Positions 8,534-19,929 of a DNA stretch of 64,000 bases are shown here, one piece after another. Made by a program: the position numbers and the translations under genes. The stretch is taken from NCBI GenBank assembly GCA_910584905.1, contig CAJUCQ010000070.1, forward strand, positions 180,678 through 244,677. The letters are read 5' to 3'. Each line of letters begins with the position of its first letter. Position 1 is the stretch's first letter. Below the pieces are notes generated by a model. That model was not told the origin of the DNA and did no database searches. It was given only the letters and a program-made list of their open reading frames with translations. The stretch comes from an uncultured Muribaculaceae bacterium (GTDB lineage Bacteria > Bacteroidota > Bacteroidia > Bacteroidales > Muribaculaceae).

Positions 8534-10240
8534 TTATTTTTTACGTATAATAATTTCTGAAATTTCGCGCTCGCGGTCGAGGACAGTGTCGCGAGGTTCG
8601 CCGGGGCGGTCGAAGATGCTCTCGCCCAAGCCGCGGTATTCGCCGCCGAAGGCCTCGACACGACGGCCCGTGAGGTCGAGTATGGTGGGATAAAGGTCGA
8701 TTTGGCGGAAGCGTCCGTCGGGCACATCGGTGCGTGGCGAATTGAGTATCATCACGGGGATGTCGGGCGAATACATGGCCTCCGACACGCTGATGGGGTT
8801 GAGGTCGTGGTCGCTTGCGAGGACAATGAGGGAGCGCTCATAGAGGCCGCTCTCGCGGAGTGCGCTGAGGAAGGCCCCGAGCTGACGGTCGAAGAAGTTC
8901 ACGCGCAGGAGATAGTTGCGGTCGCGGGGGTCGAGCGCGGCGCCGAATCCGGCGGGGAAGTTGTCGGGCACGCCGCTCTTGGCGTAAGGATGGTGCATCG
9001 TGAGGGTGGTCACTTCCATGTAGAAAGGCTCAGGGAGGGTGCGGGCCACCTCGGCCGCACGCCTGAAGATAATCGAATAGCCGTCCTCGCCCTCCTCGGA
9101 GAGCTTGTCGACGAGTCCGCGGAACCCGTATGCCTCGTTAGTCGCGCGATGCGACCACACGACAGCGTCCTCGCCAATGACCTCGACTGAATTTTCAAAA
9201 GCGCGCGCGAGGCCCGGGTAGGGCTTGTAGCTGTAGTTGAACACAAGCGCCTCCGACTTCAGGGGCAGAAGGCCCGTGTTGTAGATAAACTGTCCGTCGG
9301 AGGAGCGGCCTACTCCGGTATTGTTGATGAAATCCTTGCGGAAAATCACCGTCGAATCCTCGGCAAGAGCCATAAGTACGGGCATGGCGGCTCGGCCTTC
9401 GGGAGTTTCGAACAGTCGCGGCGACCACGACTCGACGATGATGTATATGAGGTTGAGCGGCGCACCGGCGGCCCGGGAGTCGATGGAGTCAGCGCAGGCG
9501 CGCGAGCGGCGTTTTTCGTCGAAAAAAGTCTCCACGCGGGCACGCTCATCGTCGGAGATGTCGGTGGGGATGTCGAAGGTCTGCATGGCGCAGACGCCGG
9601 CATACCACAGGAAGCCTTGATAGAGAAAATAATTGTCCCACGTGCATATATTGTCGACGAACATCGTGTTGTAGACGTCCTTGGGCTTCCAGCTCTCATA
9701 CCAGATTGCATATCGGCGGTAAATCATCGCGCCGCACGCTATAAGCCCGGCGCACATGCCTGCGATGTAGCAACGGCGGAAGCGAGCCGAGGCGGAGCTT
9801 GCGCTGATGCGTTTGCGCAGGAGCAAAAATGCGGCAACGGAGGCGACAGCGGCTGCGAGCAGCACGGCGTCGGAAGGGCGGAGGGCATAGAGCGCACCCT
9901 TGACGACAATGGGGTCAAAAGGCGTGCCGTGGAAGTAAAGTACCGGGGCTATAATGTCGCCGAAACTGCGTAAATAGGCCACATTTGCGAGGATTATGGC
10001 AGGCAAAACCACGAAAGGCACAAGCACGAGCCACTGCCAACGCTTTTTCAGAAAGAGAAAAGGGAAAAATACCACGGCGGCATCGACGAGCGACGTAATC
10101 ACGCGGCTCGACGGCGAAGGCGGCTCGGAGAGGGGCCACTGACAGAAAAAATAAAACACCTCGACGCCCATACACATAATGGCCGCGAGAGCGAAAAGAA
10201 GGCGCGGATGCGCAAGAATGCGACTGATGAATTTTTTCAT
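8534..10240 (-). CDS. LtaS-like membrane sulfatase (phosphoglycerol/phosphoethanolamine transferase family)
   Basis: 568 residues from the chosen start MKKFISRILAHPRL; the longer frame to 10417 would overlap the upstream lipoprotein and adds an arginine- and cysteine-rich stretch unlike the family. Five hydrophobic segments fall in the first roughly 200 residues, followed by an extracytoplasmic sulfatase/alkaline-phosphatase domain starting LNLIYIIVESWSPRLF. The catalytic-loop equivalent reads TGVGRSSDGQF, with Ser where LtaS proteins usually have the nucleophilic Thr, and ASDHDL is the late metal-binding motif. Relatives move phosphoglycerol or phosphoethanolamine onto lipids or glycans, so an envelope-modifying role is likely. 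The acceptor cannot be told. It starts 49 bases after the lipoprotein gene. Confidence 0.85.
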   Translation of the reverse strand: MKKFISRILAHPRLLFALAAIMCMGVEVFYFFCQWPLSEPPSPSSRVITSLVDAAVVFFPFLFLKKRWQWLVLVPFVVLPAIILANVAYLRSFGDIIAPVLYFHGTPFDPIVVKGALYALRPSDAVLLAAAVASVAAFLLLRKRISASSASARFRRCYIAGMCAGLIACGAMIYRRYAIWYESWKPKDVYNTMFVDNICTWDNYFLYQGFLWYAGVCAMQTFDIPTDISDDERARVETFFDEKRRSRACADSIDSRAAGAPLNLIYIIVESWSPRLFETPEGRAAMPVLMALAEDSTVIFRKDFINNTGVGRSSDGQFIYNTGLLPLKSEALVFNYSYKPYPGLARAFENSVEVIGEDAVVWSHRATNEAYGFRGLVDKLSEEGEDGYSIIFRRAAEVARTLPEPFYMEVTTLTMHHPYAKSGVPDNFPAGFGAALDPRDRNYLLRVNFFDRQLGAFLSALRESGLYERSLIVLASDHDLNPISVSEAMYSPDIPVMILNSPRTDVPDGRFRQIDLYPTILDLTGRRVEAFGGEYRGLGESIFDRPGEPRDTVLDREREISEIIIRKK

Positions 10241-10289
10241 ACGGGACAAGGGGGCGGCCTTGCGGCCGTGGGACAGACGGTGGCAGGGT

Positions 10290-11303
10290 TTACATGGACT
10301 CCAGCACCTCGCTGACAACGCCGGTATATCGAGTGCGGCAAATCTGCGCTCCCGAGGAGTCGCAGACGACAGCGAAAGGCAGGTCGACCACGCCGAAACG
10401 CTGCAGCTGCGGCGCACCGAGGCTTCCGGGGAGCCATCCCCGACGCAGGGAGCTGTCGTCGACGCCCTTGACGCGTTCGGAGCGTATCATACGCTTCCAC
10501 GCCATCGTGTCGGGGCTGAGGTATATGTCGGCCACGGCGACACCCTTGGCGGCGGCAAAGCGGACGAGAGCCGCCACGACCGAATCTTCGCGCATAGCCT
10601 CATCGTCGGAGAAGAAATATACCGTGGCCTTTCGTCCGGCGGGGGCGAGAGCCTCAACGCGGTTGTCGGGGGCTACGAAGGTTATGGAGTCTACGGGGCT
10701 GTGGGTGTTTTCACCGGCGACTCGTCCCAGCAGATATGCGAAATCACCGGCAATGAACTCGGGGCGTGCCGCCGGGGCGACAAGCGCGAGGAGCGAATCG
10801 GCCTGCAGGGGGTTGCGACGGACGTCGTATTGCGTCACAAGGAGCAGCGTGCTCAGAATGTCGTCGGGGTGCGCGGCCACATAGGCCGCTACGGCGGCAT
10901 TTCCCTCGTCGGAGCGGAGCGCTCCGGCATTGGCGTTGAGATAGTCGGCCCAACGCTCGTTGAGGGGCGAACCGGCCACCTTTATAGCTTCGGGAACGCC
11001 ACGCGAAAGGACACACTCGACATTGTCGCCGTTGGCAAGGCACAGCCTTCCGAGGGGCGTATAGTCGTGCTCGAACATCTCGACGAGCGTAGGGCGCGAC
11101 GACACACCGGCGAATTCGAATTTGCCTTCTCTCACGGCCACCACGCCCGAGCGGTATCCTTCGGGCGAGTTGTAGCCGAAGCGCAGATTCATGTTCTCGG
11201 TGCCGGGGGTTGTGCCTCGAACAACAAAACGGCTGTCGTCCGAACAAGAGTTCAGCGACAGCGGGATCAGGAGCGCGAGTATGCAGGCGAAGGGGAATCT
11301 CAT
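10290..11303 (-). CDS. Lipoprotein with DUF4369-like and thioredoxin-like regions
   Basis: 337 residues from ATG at 11303. This start gives a clean lipoprotein signal (MRFPFACILALLIPLSLNSC, lipobox LNSC) and a 4-base ATGA overlap with the upstream gene; the open frame to 11636 is an artefact. After the lipid anchor comes a beta-rich domain (about 25-130) like the DUF4369 region of Bacteroidetes thioredoxin-fold lipoproteins. A C-terminal half with YFFSDDE and a DLPFAVVCDSSGAQI-like segment looks like a thioredoxin fold without a CxxC pair, so redox activity is doubtful. It is translationally coupled to the 179-residue protein and the PorZ-like gene. The function is unknown. Confidence 0.75.
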   Translation of the reverse strand: MRFPFACILALLIPLSLNSCSDDSRFVVRGTTPGTENMNLRFGYNSPEGYRSGVVAVREGKFEFAGVSSRPTLVEMFEHDYTPLGRLCLANGDNVECVLSRGVPEAIKVAGSPLNERWADYLNANAGALRSDEGNAAVAAYVAAHPDDILSTLLLVTQYDVRRNPLQADSLLALVAPAARPEFIAGDFAYLLGRVAGENTHSPVDSITFVAPDNRVEALAPAGRKATVYFFSDDEAMREDSVVAALVRFAAAKGVAVADIYLSPDTMAWKRMIRSERVKGVDDSSLRRGWLPGSLGAPQLQRFGVVDLPFAVVCDSSGAQICRTRYTGVVSEVLESM

Positions 11304-11839
11304 CTCACACCCAGTTGGCCGAGTAGGTCGACAACCTCCGACGCGCTCATGGAGCGGCGCCGGCGCAGTTCGTCGGAAAAACGGTCGGCGATAGAATGCA
11401 CCCCGACGTGGGAAAACAGCCTGTGGACGAAAGAATACGACTCGTCGAAAAGCGAGTCGGCTTCTTCGCTTACGAGGGCGCAGTTTTCCTCGGCGACCTC
11501 GCGGAGAATCGACCTTATGGCCACGGTCTGCTCGTCGGAGAGGCTTCGGCGTCCGCGCAGGACGTATGTGCGGCACACGGCGTTGCCGAGAATCATGCGT
11601 GCGGCGATGCCGAGATGGCGGAGGTCGGAGTTCCACATATATTTCGCGGCCATCCGCGGATTTCCGCGGAAGAAGAATTCGTGGCTCATTTCGAAATCGC
11701 TGTCAGGCTCGGCATCGAGCGAAATCTGCGCCAGCAGGTTCTGACCGTCGCAGGCCATAAGAGTAATGGCCATGCCGACGAGGCCGTATGATTTGTCGCG
11801 CTCGTCGGCGTATTTGAGAGATGTAGTATCGGCAGCCAT
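11300..11839 (-). CDS. Conserved hypothetical protein coupled to the PorZ-like gene
   Basis: 179 residues, not recognised. No signal peptide or membrane segment is visible, so it is probably cytoplasmic. The sequence looks alpha-helical, with charged stretches (RRRRSMSASEVVDLLGQLG at the C-terminus) and a motif-like segment HEFFFRGNPRMAAKYMWN near residue 54. Its start overlaps the stop of the PorZ-like gene by one base (TGATG) and its stop overlaps the next start by four (ATGA), so the three genes are almost certainly translated together. A helper role in export of envelope proteins is possible but is inference only. Confidence 0.7.
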   Translation of the reverse strand: MAADTTSLKYADERDKSYGLVGMAITLMACDGQNLLAQISLDAEPDSDFEMSHEFFFRGNPRMAAKYMWNSDLRHLGIAARMILGNAVCRTYVLRGRRSLSDEQTVAIRSILREVAEENCALVSEEADSLFDESYSFVHRLFSHVGVHSIADRFSDELRRRRSMSASEVVDLLGQLGVR

Positions 11840-14418
11840 CAGTTCATTATCATAATTTTAGAGACAATAGCCGAAGCGGAGTCGTTTTCGCCTGAAGTCG
11901 AGGCGAGGACGAGATATACACCGGTGCGGACGCGCTGACCGGCGCTGTTGCAGCCATCCCAGATGAAGCTGCCGCCGGACGAACGCCCCTGATAAACGAC
12001 GTTACCGCTCATGTCGGCGATTTTCACGAGAGAGTTGTCCATAAGTCCGGCCACGGTGATCCATCCGTTGTATTCGGGGCGCACGGGGTTGGGGTAGACG
12101 TAAACGTCGGAGTAGTCGGGGCTGGCGGGAGATGCGTCGCTGTCGTAGGAGATGAGGCCGAGGTCGGTGCCGAAGAATACGCGGTTGGAGTTGGGGTCGC
12201 AGGTTACGCTGTAAACCGTGTTGGAGACGAGGGGCGAATTGTCCTTGTCGAAGTGTTCGATGACCTTTGTGCCGTCGGCGCTCACGAGGTAAACGCCCGC
12301 GTCGAACGTAGCGAACCACTTACGGTCCGTGGGGTCGACAGCCATGCCCGAGATGTTGGCACCGTCGAGGAGGTAGTCGCCGAAGTTTGTACCGTCGTTG
12401 CGGGGCACCACCGGACGGCGCACGCGCATGTTCTCCGACACAGCCGTCGAGGGGTTCTCGATTACGTAGACGCCCTCGGTGTAGGTGACCCATACGCGGC
12501 CGTTGTTGTCCTCCTTGATGTCAGTGTAGTATAGCGGGTTGAGCACATTGTTGTCTTGGTCGACAACGGTGTTGTGAGCGAGGACGATGTCGTCGGAGGG
12601 GTCGGCGTATGTGCCCCGGGTGTTTATGGCGTAAATGGGTCCGTTGTATGCGGCGCTGAATGCGAATGCCATTTCAGACTCTTTCGCAAAGGTGATGAGG
12701 ATATTGGCCGTAAAATCGGCGTAGCCGTTGAAGGGGTGAGCCACCCAGTCTTCGTATTTTGCGGCCGCCGGGCGGCTCTTACGCACGTTGGCGGGGAGGA
12801 TGTAGAAGGGGTATTTCGGGCCTGTGGCGAGGTTTTTGTCGCTTCGGAATCCTACCCATAAGTTGCCTTCGGGGTCGATTTCGACGTCGTAGGCACGCGT
12901 AAGCGAGGGCTCGCGCGCTTCGTAAGGCATGTTGTAGCGGTTGTAGATACACAGGACATCGCCGTTGGGGTTGGATGCCGACCATCCTTCGCCTTTCTTG
13001 CAAAGGAAGAGGCCCTCGGTGGCGTTGGTGGTCCAGAACATATCGGGGTCGTCGGGGTCGGGCTGGATCTTGTTGGGGCCGCCGACGATGTTTTTGGTGT
13101 TAAGTCTGTTTTTTGTGTTGTGGGGCCAGCTCATGGCGTCGGGGGCCGCGGCGTAGCGGGCGCGTTCGGCGGCGTCGGGTTCGTAGAAGCGGACAGTGCC
13201 CTTGGCCATGCCATAGCCGGTGGCGGCGGTGGTGGGTGTACGGTTCACGACCTTGTCGCCTTCGACGGTGTTGACATACTGTTCGATTTCCACGCCGTCG
13301 ATGTTTCCGGCATTGGAGTAAAGGAAGGCTCCGCCGAGGTTGCTGACCCACAGGCGCCCGTCAGCGTCCCAGCGCATGAGGTGGGGGTAAGGCACGGCCA
13401 GTCCCTGCGGGAAGAAGGGCTGCACGAGGGTCGCACCGGTCATGAGATCCCATTTACCGAGTCCGCGCACACCTCCGCCCCAAAGAGCCGAACAGCCCTC
13501 TTTGCCGAACGAGAATTCCATGCCCATGAGTTCGGCGGGGATGGGCACCTGCTCGGTGTATGTAAGAGTCTTGCTGTCGAACACGTGGCAAATTTTGTCG
13601 CCGATGCCGAATATGCGTCCGTCGGCCGAGCGGATATTGTTCCAGTTTATGACGGTGAGGCGGTTTGCTTCGGTGATTGTGTTCGCGGCGGCGTCGACGG
13701 TCATGAGTCGGGTGCGCCAAGCGTCTTCGGAGATTGCGAGGAAGTGCGTGTCGTCGACGCCTATCATGCGCCAGTAGCCCGAAGTGAGGGCCGGCTTGAA
13801 GGCCGAGAAGCTTGAGAGCTTGGCGTCGCGGGGAGCGATGTAGAATGTCTTGTTTTTGACGGCGGCGACGTTGGGCGTCATGAAGTAGGCTACGATGTTG
13901 TCGCCTACGACGATGATTTTGTCGATTCCGAAACCGTATATGCCTGACTGAGCTACGGCTCCAGATTCCATGTTTATGACAACGAGGCCGAAATCGGTGG
14001 CAATATAAGCCATGTCGCCCTTGAAGTCGACGTCGCGGATACCTTTTGTCGAGGATAGGACGGCGTTTGCGATGTCGGGGACGTTGAGGACGGTGCCGTC
14101 CTCGTCGATGATGTCGAGGTTTGCGTTGGAGTAGACTACGAGGAGCTTGCGGGCGTCGTAGTTATAGTAAATGTCGCTGATACCCACGTCGGACAAAGAG
14201 CTTGAGGTGGCGTAGGAAAAGGTCTCATTATCGGCCTCGGAGTAGTGGTAGAGATTATTGCCGGTGATGAAATAAGTCTTTGTTCCGACGTCAATCATCT
14301 TGTTGACGAGCTGCCCGACCGTGGGATAGAGATTCCAGCGACCGCTGAGTTTCTGAGCGGAGACGGCGGATACTATCGAGAATACGAAAGCAAGAAGAAT
14401 GAAAATCTTTTTGTTCAT
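11839..14418 (-). CDS. PorZ-like two-propeller protein with type A C-terminal sorting domain
   Basis: 859 residues with a signal peptide ending VSAQ near residue 21. The N-terminus (LSGRWNLYPT..., TYFITGNNLYHYSE, SSLSDVGISDIYYNYDARKLLVVYSNANLDII, quoted in pieces) matches the first beta-propeller of PorZ, the surface protein that feeds A-LPS to the type IX sortase in Porphyromonas. Two-component-regulator-propeller-like repeats follow through residue ~750. The C-terminal ~85 residues form a full type A sorting domain: VYVYPNPVRPEYNGWI, VKIADMSGNVVYQG, GQRVRTGVYLVLAS. The presence of PorZ implies a type IX secretion system in the genome. The start ATG at 14418 lies 56 bases after rdgB. Confidence 0.85.
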   Translation of the reverse strand: MNKKIFILLAFVFSIVSAVSAQKLSGRWNLYPTVGQLVNKMIDVGTKTYFITGNNLYHYSEADNETFSYATSSSLSDVGISDIYYNYDARKLLVVYSNANLDIIDEDGTVLNVPDIANAVLSSTKGIRDVDFKGDMAYIATDFGLVVINMESGAVAQSGIYGFGIDKIIVVGDNIVAYFMTPNVAAVKNKTFYIAPRDAKLSSFSAFKPALTSGYWRMIGVDDTHFLAISEDAWRTRLMTVDAAANTITEANRLTVINWNNIRSADGRIFGIGDKICHVFDSKTLTYTEQVPIPAELMGMEFSFGKEGCSALWGGGVRGLGKWDLMTGATLVQPFFPQGLAVPYPHLMRWDADGRLWVSNLGGAFLYSNAGNIDGVEIEQYVNTVEGDKVVNRTPTTAATGYGMAKGTVRFYEPDAAERARYAAAPDAMSWPHNTKNRLNTKNIVGGPNKIQPDPDDPDMFWTTNATEGLFLCKKGEGWSASNPNGDVLCIYNRYNMPYEAREPSLTRAYDVEIDPEGNLWVGFRSDKNLATGPKYPFYILPANVRKSRPAAAKYEDWVAHPFNGYADFTANILITFAKESEMAFAFSAAYNGPIYAINTRGTYADPSDDIVLAHNTVVDQDNNVLNPLYYTDIKEDNNGRVWVTYTEGVYVIENPSTAVSENMRVRRPVVPRNDGTNFGDYLLDGANISGMAVDPTDRKWFATFDAGVYLVSADGTKVIEHFDKDNSPLVSNTVYSVTCDPNSNRVFFGTDLGLISYDSDASPASPDYSDVYVYPNPVRPEYNGWITVAGLMDNSLVKIADMSGNVVYQGRSSGGSFIWDGCNSAGQRVRTGVYLVLASTSGENDSASAIVSKIMIMN

Positions 14419-14474
14419 GGCAGATGATGAAGGGAAATTGGTGAGAAGAGAGTTGGTTTACAGCGTGATTTTCG

Positions 14475-15059
14475 TTATTTCAGCAAGTATCCGATAAGCG
14501 CCCTTACGGCCCTTCCGCGATGGCTCACGGCGTCTTTTTCCTCGCCGGAGGCTTCGGCGAACGTACGGCTCCAGCCGTCGGGGACAAAGAGGGGGTCGTA
14601 GCCGAAGCCGGCCGTACCGCAGGGAGCTTCGAGTATATGACCTTCGACGGCACCGTTGAAATATCTCGGGGCGCTGTCGCCTTCGAGGAGGCAGATTGCG
14701 GTGCGGAATCTCGCCGAGCGCTCGTCGGCGCGGAGGCCGGCGAGCTTTTCAAGGAGGAGGCGGTTGTTTGCCTCGTCGTCATGGTCGACTCCCGCGAATC
14801 GGGCCGAGCGGACGCCGGGGGCTCCGCCGAGAGCGTCTACTTCAAGGCCGGAGTCGTCGGCGAAGCAGTCGTAGCCATAGCGGTCCTTGACCCATCGGGC
14901 CTTTGCGAGGGCATTTCCTTCGAAAGAGTCGGCATCCTCGGGGATGTCATCGAAACATCCGGCGTCGCGGAGGCTCAGGATTTCCATCCTTCCGGCGAAA
15001 ATCCTGCGCAGCTCCTCGAGCTTATGGGCGTTGTTTGTTGCGAATACTATCTTTTTCAC
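14475..15059 (-). CDS. rdgB: RdgB/HAM1-type dITP/XTP pyrophosphatase
   Basis: 194 residues. RdgB hydrolyses non-canonical purine triphosphates (dITP, dXTP) to monophosphates and so keeps them out of DNA and RNA. Signature segments are FATNNAHKLEELR at residues 6-18, FADDSGLEVDALGGAPGVRS in the middle, and GFGYDPLFVPDG plus SHRGRA near the end, in the family's order. It is cytoplasmic and of usual length. It follows leuS by 31 bases and precedes the PorZ-like gene. Confidence 0.96.
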   Translation of the reverse strand: MKKIVFATNNAHKLEELRRIFAGRMEILSLRDAGCFDDIPEDADSFEGNALAKARWVKDRYGYDCFADDSGLEVDALGGAPGVRSARFAGVDHDDEANNRLLLEKLAGLRADERSARFRTAICLLEGDSAPRYFNGAVEGHILEAPCGTAGFGYDPLFVPDGWSRTFAEASGEEKDAVSHRGRAVRALIGYLLK

Positions 15060-15090
15060 GTCTATAAATAACGGATTTCAGCGCATTTTA

Positions 15091-17874
<2,784 letters not shown>

Positions 17875-17919
17875 TATTTCTTGAGTGGTTTATTATCATT
17901 TCGGGGAATGTGGCGGCGC

Positions 17920-18900
17920 TCACGAGAGGGCGAGCATGCGGTTGATGGAGCGCAGGGCTCCCTCGGCCTGAACTGGGTCGACGGTGATTTCGGGAGCGCT
18001 GTCGCGCAGGCAGTCGCGCAGGGCCTTGAGGGTGTTGAGCTTCATATATGTGCAGTCGTTGCATCCGCAAGCCGGGGCGCCCTCGCCGCCTTCGCCGGCC
18101 GAGGGGGGCGCGGGGATGAAGCTCTTGTCGGGGCAGGCCTTCCGCATCTCGTGGAGGATTCCGCTTTCGGTGGCGACGATAAATTCGCAGGCCTCGGAGT
18201 TGCGGGCGAAGTCGAGGAGCGCGGCCGTAGAGCCGACCTTGTCGCCGAGGAGCACGACGGGGCGCTTGCACTCGGGGTGGACAAGCACCGGGGCGTCGGG
18301 GTGAGCGTCCTTAAGGGCTTTTATGCCTTCGGCGGAGAAGCGCTCGTGGACGTGGCAAGCGCCGTCCCACAGGACCATCGAGCGGCCCGTGACAGAATTG
18401 ATGTAGGCTCCGAGGTTGCGGTCGGGGCCGAATATGATTTTCTCGTCGGCGGGGAATGAGTCGACGACCTTGCGGGCGTTTCCGGATGTGACAAGGACGT
18501 CGCTGAGGGCTTTGACCTCCAGCGACGTGTTGACATAGGATATGACCGTATGGCCGGGGTGCGCTTCGATAAACGCCTTAAAATCGTCGGCCGGGCAACT
18601 GTCGGCAAGGGAGCACCCGGCGGCGAGGTCAGGCATGAGGACAGTCTTTCCGGGGCAAAGGACCTTGACGGTTTCGCCCATGAAATGCACTCCGCACATC
18701 ACCACGGTGGAGATTTCGGGGCCGAGTTCGGCGGCTTTGCGGGCGAGGGCCAGCGAGTCGCCTATTATGTCGGCGAGCTCCTGAACGTCGCCTTCGGTGT
18801 AGTAATGAGCGAGGACAACGGCGCCTTTTTCTTTTTTGAGGCGACGGATTTCGTCCATAAGAGTTTCTCGGGCTGTGCCCAGGCAATCATTCCGGTTCAT
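17920..18900 (-). CDS. nadA: Quinolinate synthase A
   Basis: 326 residues. NadA condenses iminoaspartate with dihydroxyacetone phosphate to quinolinate, the committed step of de novo NAD synthesis, using a [4Fe-4S] cluster. Visible family features are LAHYYTEGDVQELADIIGDSL near residue 30, the first cluster Cys in VVMCGVHFMGETVK, WDGACHVHERF, and the cysteines of ACGCNDCTYMKLNTL near the C-terminus. Just before the last cysteines is a Gly/Glu-rich stretch (PPSAGEGGEGAP) that looks like a short insertion compared with the usual tight PAPP-to-CxC spacing. It is the first gene of the long minus-strand run and has its own promoter. No nadB or nadC lies nearby. Confidence 0.96.
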   Translation of the reverse strand: MNRNDCLGTARETLMDEIRRLKKEKGAVVLAHYYTEGDVQELADIIGDSLALARKAAELGPEISTVVMCGVHFMGETVKVLCPGKTVLMPDLAAGCSLADSCPADDFKAFIEAHPGHTVISYVNTSLEVKALSDVLVTSGNARKVVDSFPADEKIIFGPDRNLGAYINSVTGRSMVLWDGACHVHERFSAEGIKALKDAHPDAPVLVHPECKRPVVLLGDKVGSTAALLDFARNSEACEFIVATESGILHEMRKACPDKSFIPAPPSAGEGGEGAPACGCNDCTYMKLNTLKALRDCLRDSAPEITVDPVQAEGALRSINRMLALS

Positions 18901-18934
18901 ATACGCTGAAACAGAGGTTTTATATTTTAACCTA

Positions 18935-18966
18935 CAAAATTACTAATTATCCCGTAAACAAGCAAA
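18935..18966 (-). promoter_or_regulatory. Promoter for nadA and the following run
   Basis: On the minus strand TAATTTTG (18942-18935) matches TAnnTTTG, with TTTG at 18966-18963 about 20 bases upstream. Transcription would begin near 18928, some 28 bases before the nadA ATG. Confidence 0.7.
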
Positions 18967-19069
18967 TCCTATTTAAGAGGGCGCCTGTCCCCGTGGGGGG
19001 CTGTGAACTTTTAATGAAAGATAGATGTTGTTTTCTTAACAAACTCAAAAAATCAAAATCGGACAGATT

Positions 19070-19594
19070 ATGAAAAAGCTCTTACTTATTCTTGCCCTCG
19101 TCCTCGGCGTCTCCGCCGGGGCCAAGGCTCAGCGCGCCGAGTTCCAACTCAGCTACGGCGGCTACACTCAGATGGACTGCATGGACATGCACGACGATTG
19201 GCACCACGTCAACACGGCATGGGGCGCCGTCACGGCCGGTTTGAACTTCCGCGTGATGCCTCGGCTGTGGATTGGCCCGTCGTACACGCTTTCGACCTGC
19301 TCCACCAAGGGCGGCTCCGACGCAAGCCACATCGCCTACCACGTAATCATGCTCAACGGCCGCTATGAATACTATCGCACAAGCCTCATCAAGCTCTACG
19401 CCCACGTGGGCATCGGCGCCGACATCAGCTATATGCAGCCTCACGACCACGACAACTATACGAAGGGTTATTTTGCCTTCCATATCGCACCGATAGGCGC
19501 GCAGTTCGACATTGCCCGCAACGTGGGCATGTTCGGCGAGCTCGGTTTCGGCGCACAAGGCTTGCTTCAGGTAGGTTTCCGTTTCGGGTTCTAA
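19070..19594 (+). CDS. Small outer-membrane beta-barrel protein
   Basis: 174 residues with a signal peptide (MKKLLLILALVLGVSAGAKAQ). The mature part alternates short amphipathic beta strands with glycines and aromatics (YGGYTQMD, LNFRVMPRLWIGPSYTLST, YAHVGIGADISYM) and ends in phenylalanine (VGFRFGF), as outer-membrane barrels do. It probably forms an 8-stranded porin-like barrel. Two His/Asp-rich segments (MDMHDDWHHVN near residue 38 and MQPHDHDNY near 125) may bind metal; this is speculation. It stands alone between the nadA promoter region and a strong terminator. I see no convincing TAnnTTTG element upstream. Confidence 0.8.
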   Translation: MKKLLLILALVLGVSAGAKAQRAEFQLSYGGYTQMDCMDMHDDWHHVNTAWGAVTAGLNFRVMPRLWIGPSYTLSTCSTKGGSDASHIAYHVIMLNGRYEYYRTSLIKLYAHVGIGADISYMQPHDHDNYTKGYFAFHIAPIGAQFDIARNVGMFGELGFGAQGLLQVGFRFGF

Positions 19595-19650
19595 GCGAGC
19601 CTGTGGCCGACAGCCTCCTTCTTGACAAAGAATATCTTCATAAATACGCA

Positions 19651-19699
19651 AAACAGGCCGAAACGGGAGCTGACACATCCCGTTTCGGCCTGTTTTCTT
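19651..19699 (+). terminator. Strong hairpin terminator after the barrel gene
   Basis: A perfect 18-bp stem (19651-19668 with 19678-19695) and a 9-base loop end in GTTTTC. The AAAA run before the left arm means it could also stop transcripts from the other strand. Confidence 0.9.
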
Positions 19700-19725
19700 A
19701 CGTTTTTGCGCCGACGTGGGCTAAA

Positions 19726-19760
19726 CAAAATCGCCTGCAAGCATTTGGCTTACAAGCGAT
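19726..19760 (-). terminator. Terminator of the tRNA-Pro transcript
   Basis: On the minus strand a 13-bp stem with two G-U pairs (19760-19748 and 19742-19730) and a 5-base loop is followed by TTTTG. It begins 16 bases after the tRNA 3' end. Confidence 0.7.
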
Positions 19761-19775
19761 ATTTACTAATTAGAG

Positions 19776-19848
19776 TCGGGGTGAGAAGACTCGAACTTCC
19801 GACCTCCACGTCCCGAACGTGGCGCGCTGCCAACTGTGCTACACCCCG
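19776..19848 (-). tRNA. tRNA-Pro, anticodon CGG
   Basis: 73 bases on the minus strand. The acceptor stem is CGGGGTG (19848-19842) paired with CACCCCG (19783-19777), discriminator A at 19776, and CCA is not encoded. The anticodon arm is CCACG-TTCGGGA-CGTGG, which places CGG at the anticodon and so reads CCG codons. The T loop is TTCGAGT. It lies 81 bases beyond the end of proA on the same strand. Confidence 0.95.
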
Positions 19849-19879
19849 AGGTTGGCCATCCGATTGTCGAATGCAAGCG

Positions 19880-19887
19880 CAAAGTTA
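19880..19887 (-). promoter_or_regulatory. -7 element of the tRNA-Pro promoter
   Basis: The minus strand reads TAACTTTG, matching TAnnTTTG. The predicted start near 19873 is about 25 bases before the tRNA. No clear -33 element is visible upstream, where there is instead a 10-base T/A tract (19891-19900). Confidence 0.5.
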
Positions 19888-19929
19888 CAACTTTTTTTTT
19901 ATTCCACCATCATTCCGGCCAAAAAAATT

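Noticed and set aside
10241..10417. Longer start for the LtaS-like gene
   Set aside because: It would overlap the lipoprotein gene; the extra 59 residues are Arg/Cys-rich and not seen in the family.
10179..11744. 521-residue open frame on the plus strand
   Set aside because: It is antisense to the lipoprotein and 179-residue genes, has low-complexity Arg/Ser/Gly composition, and shows no family motif.
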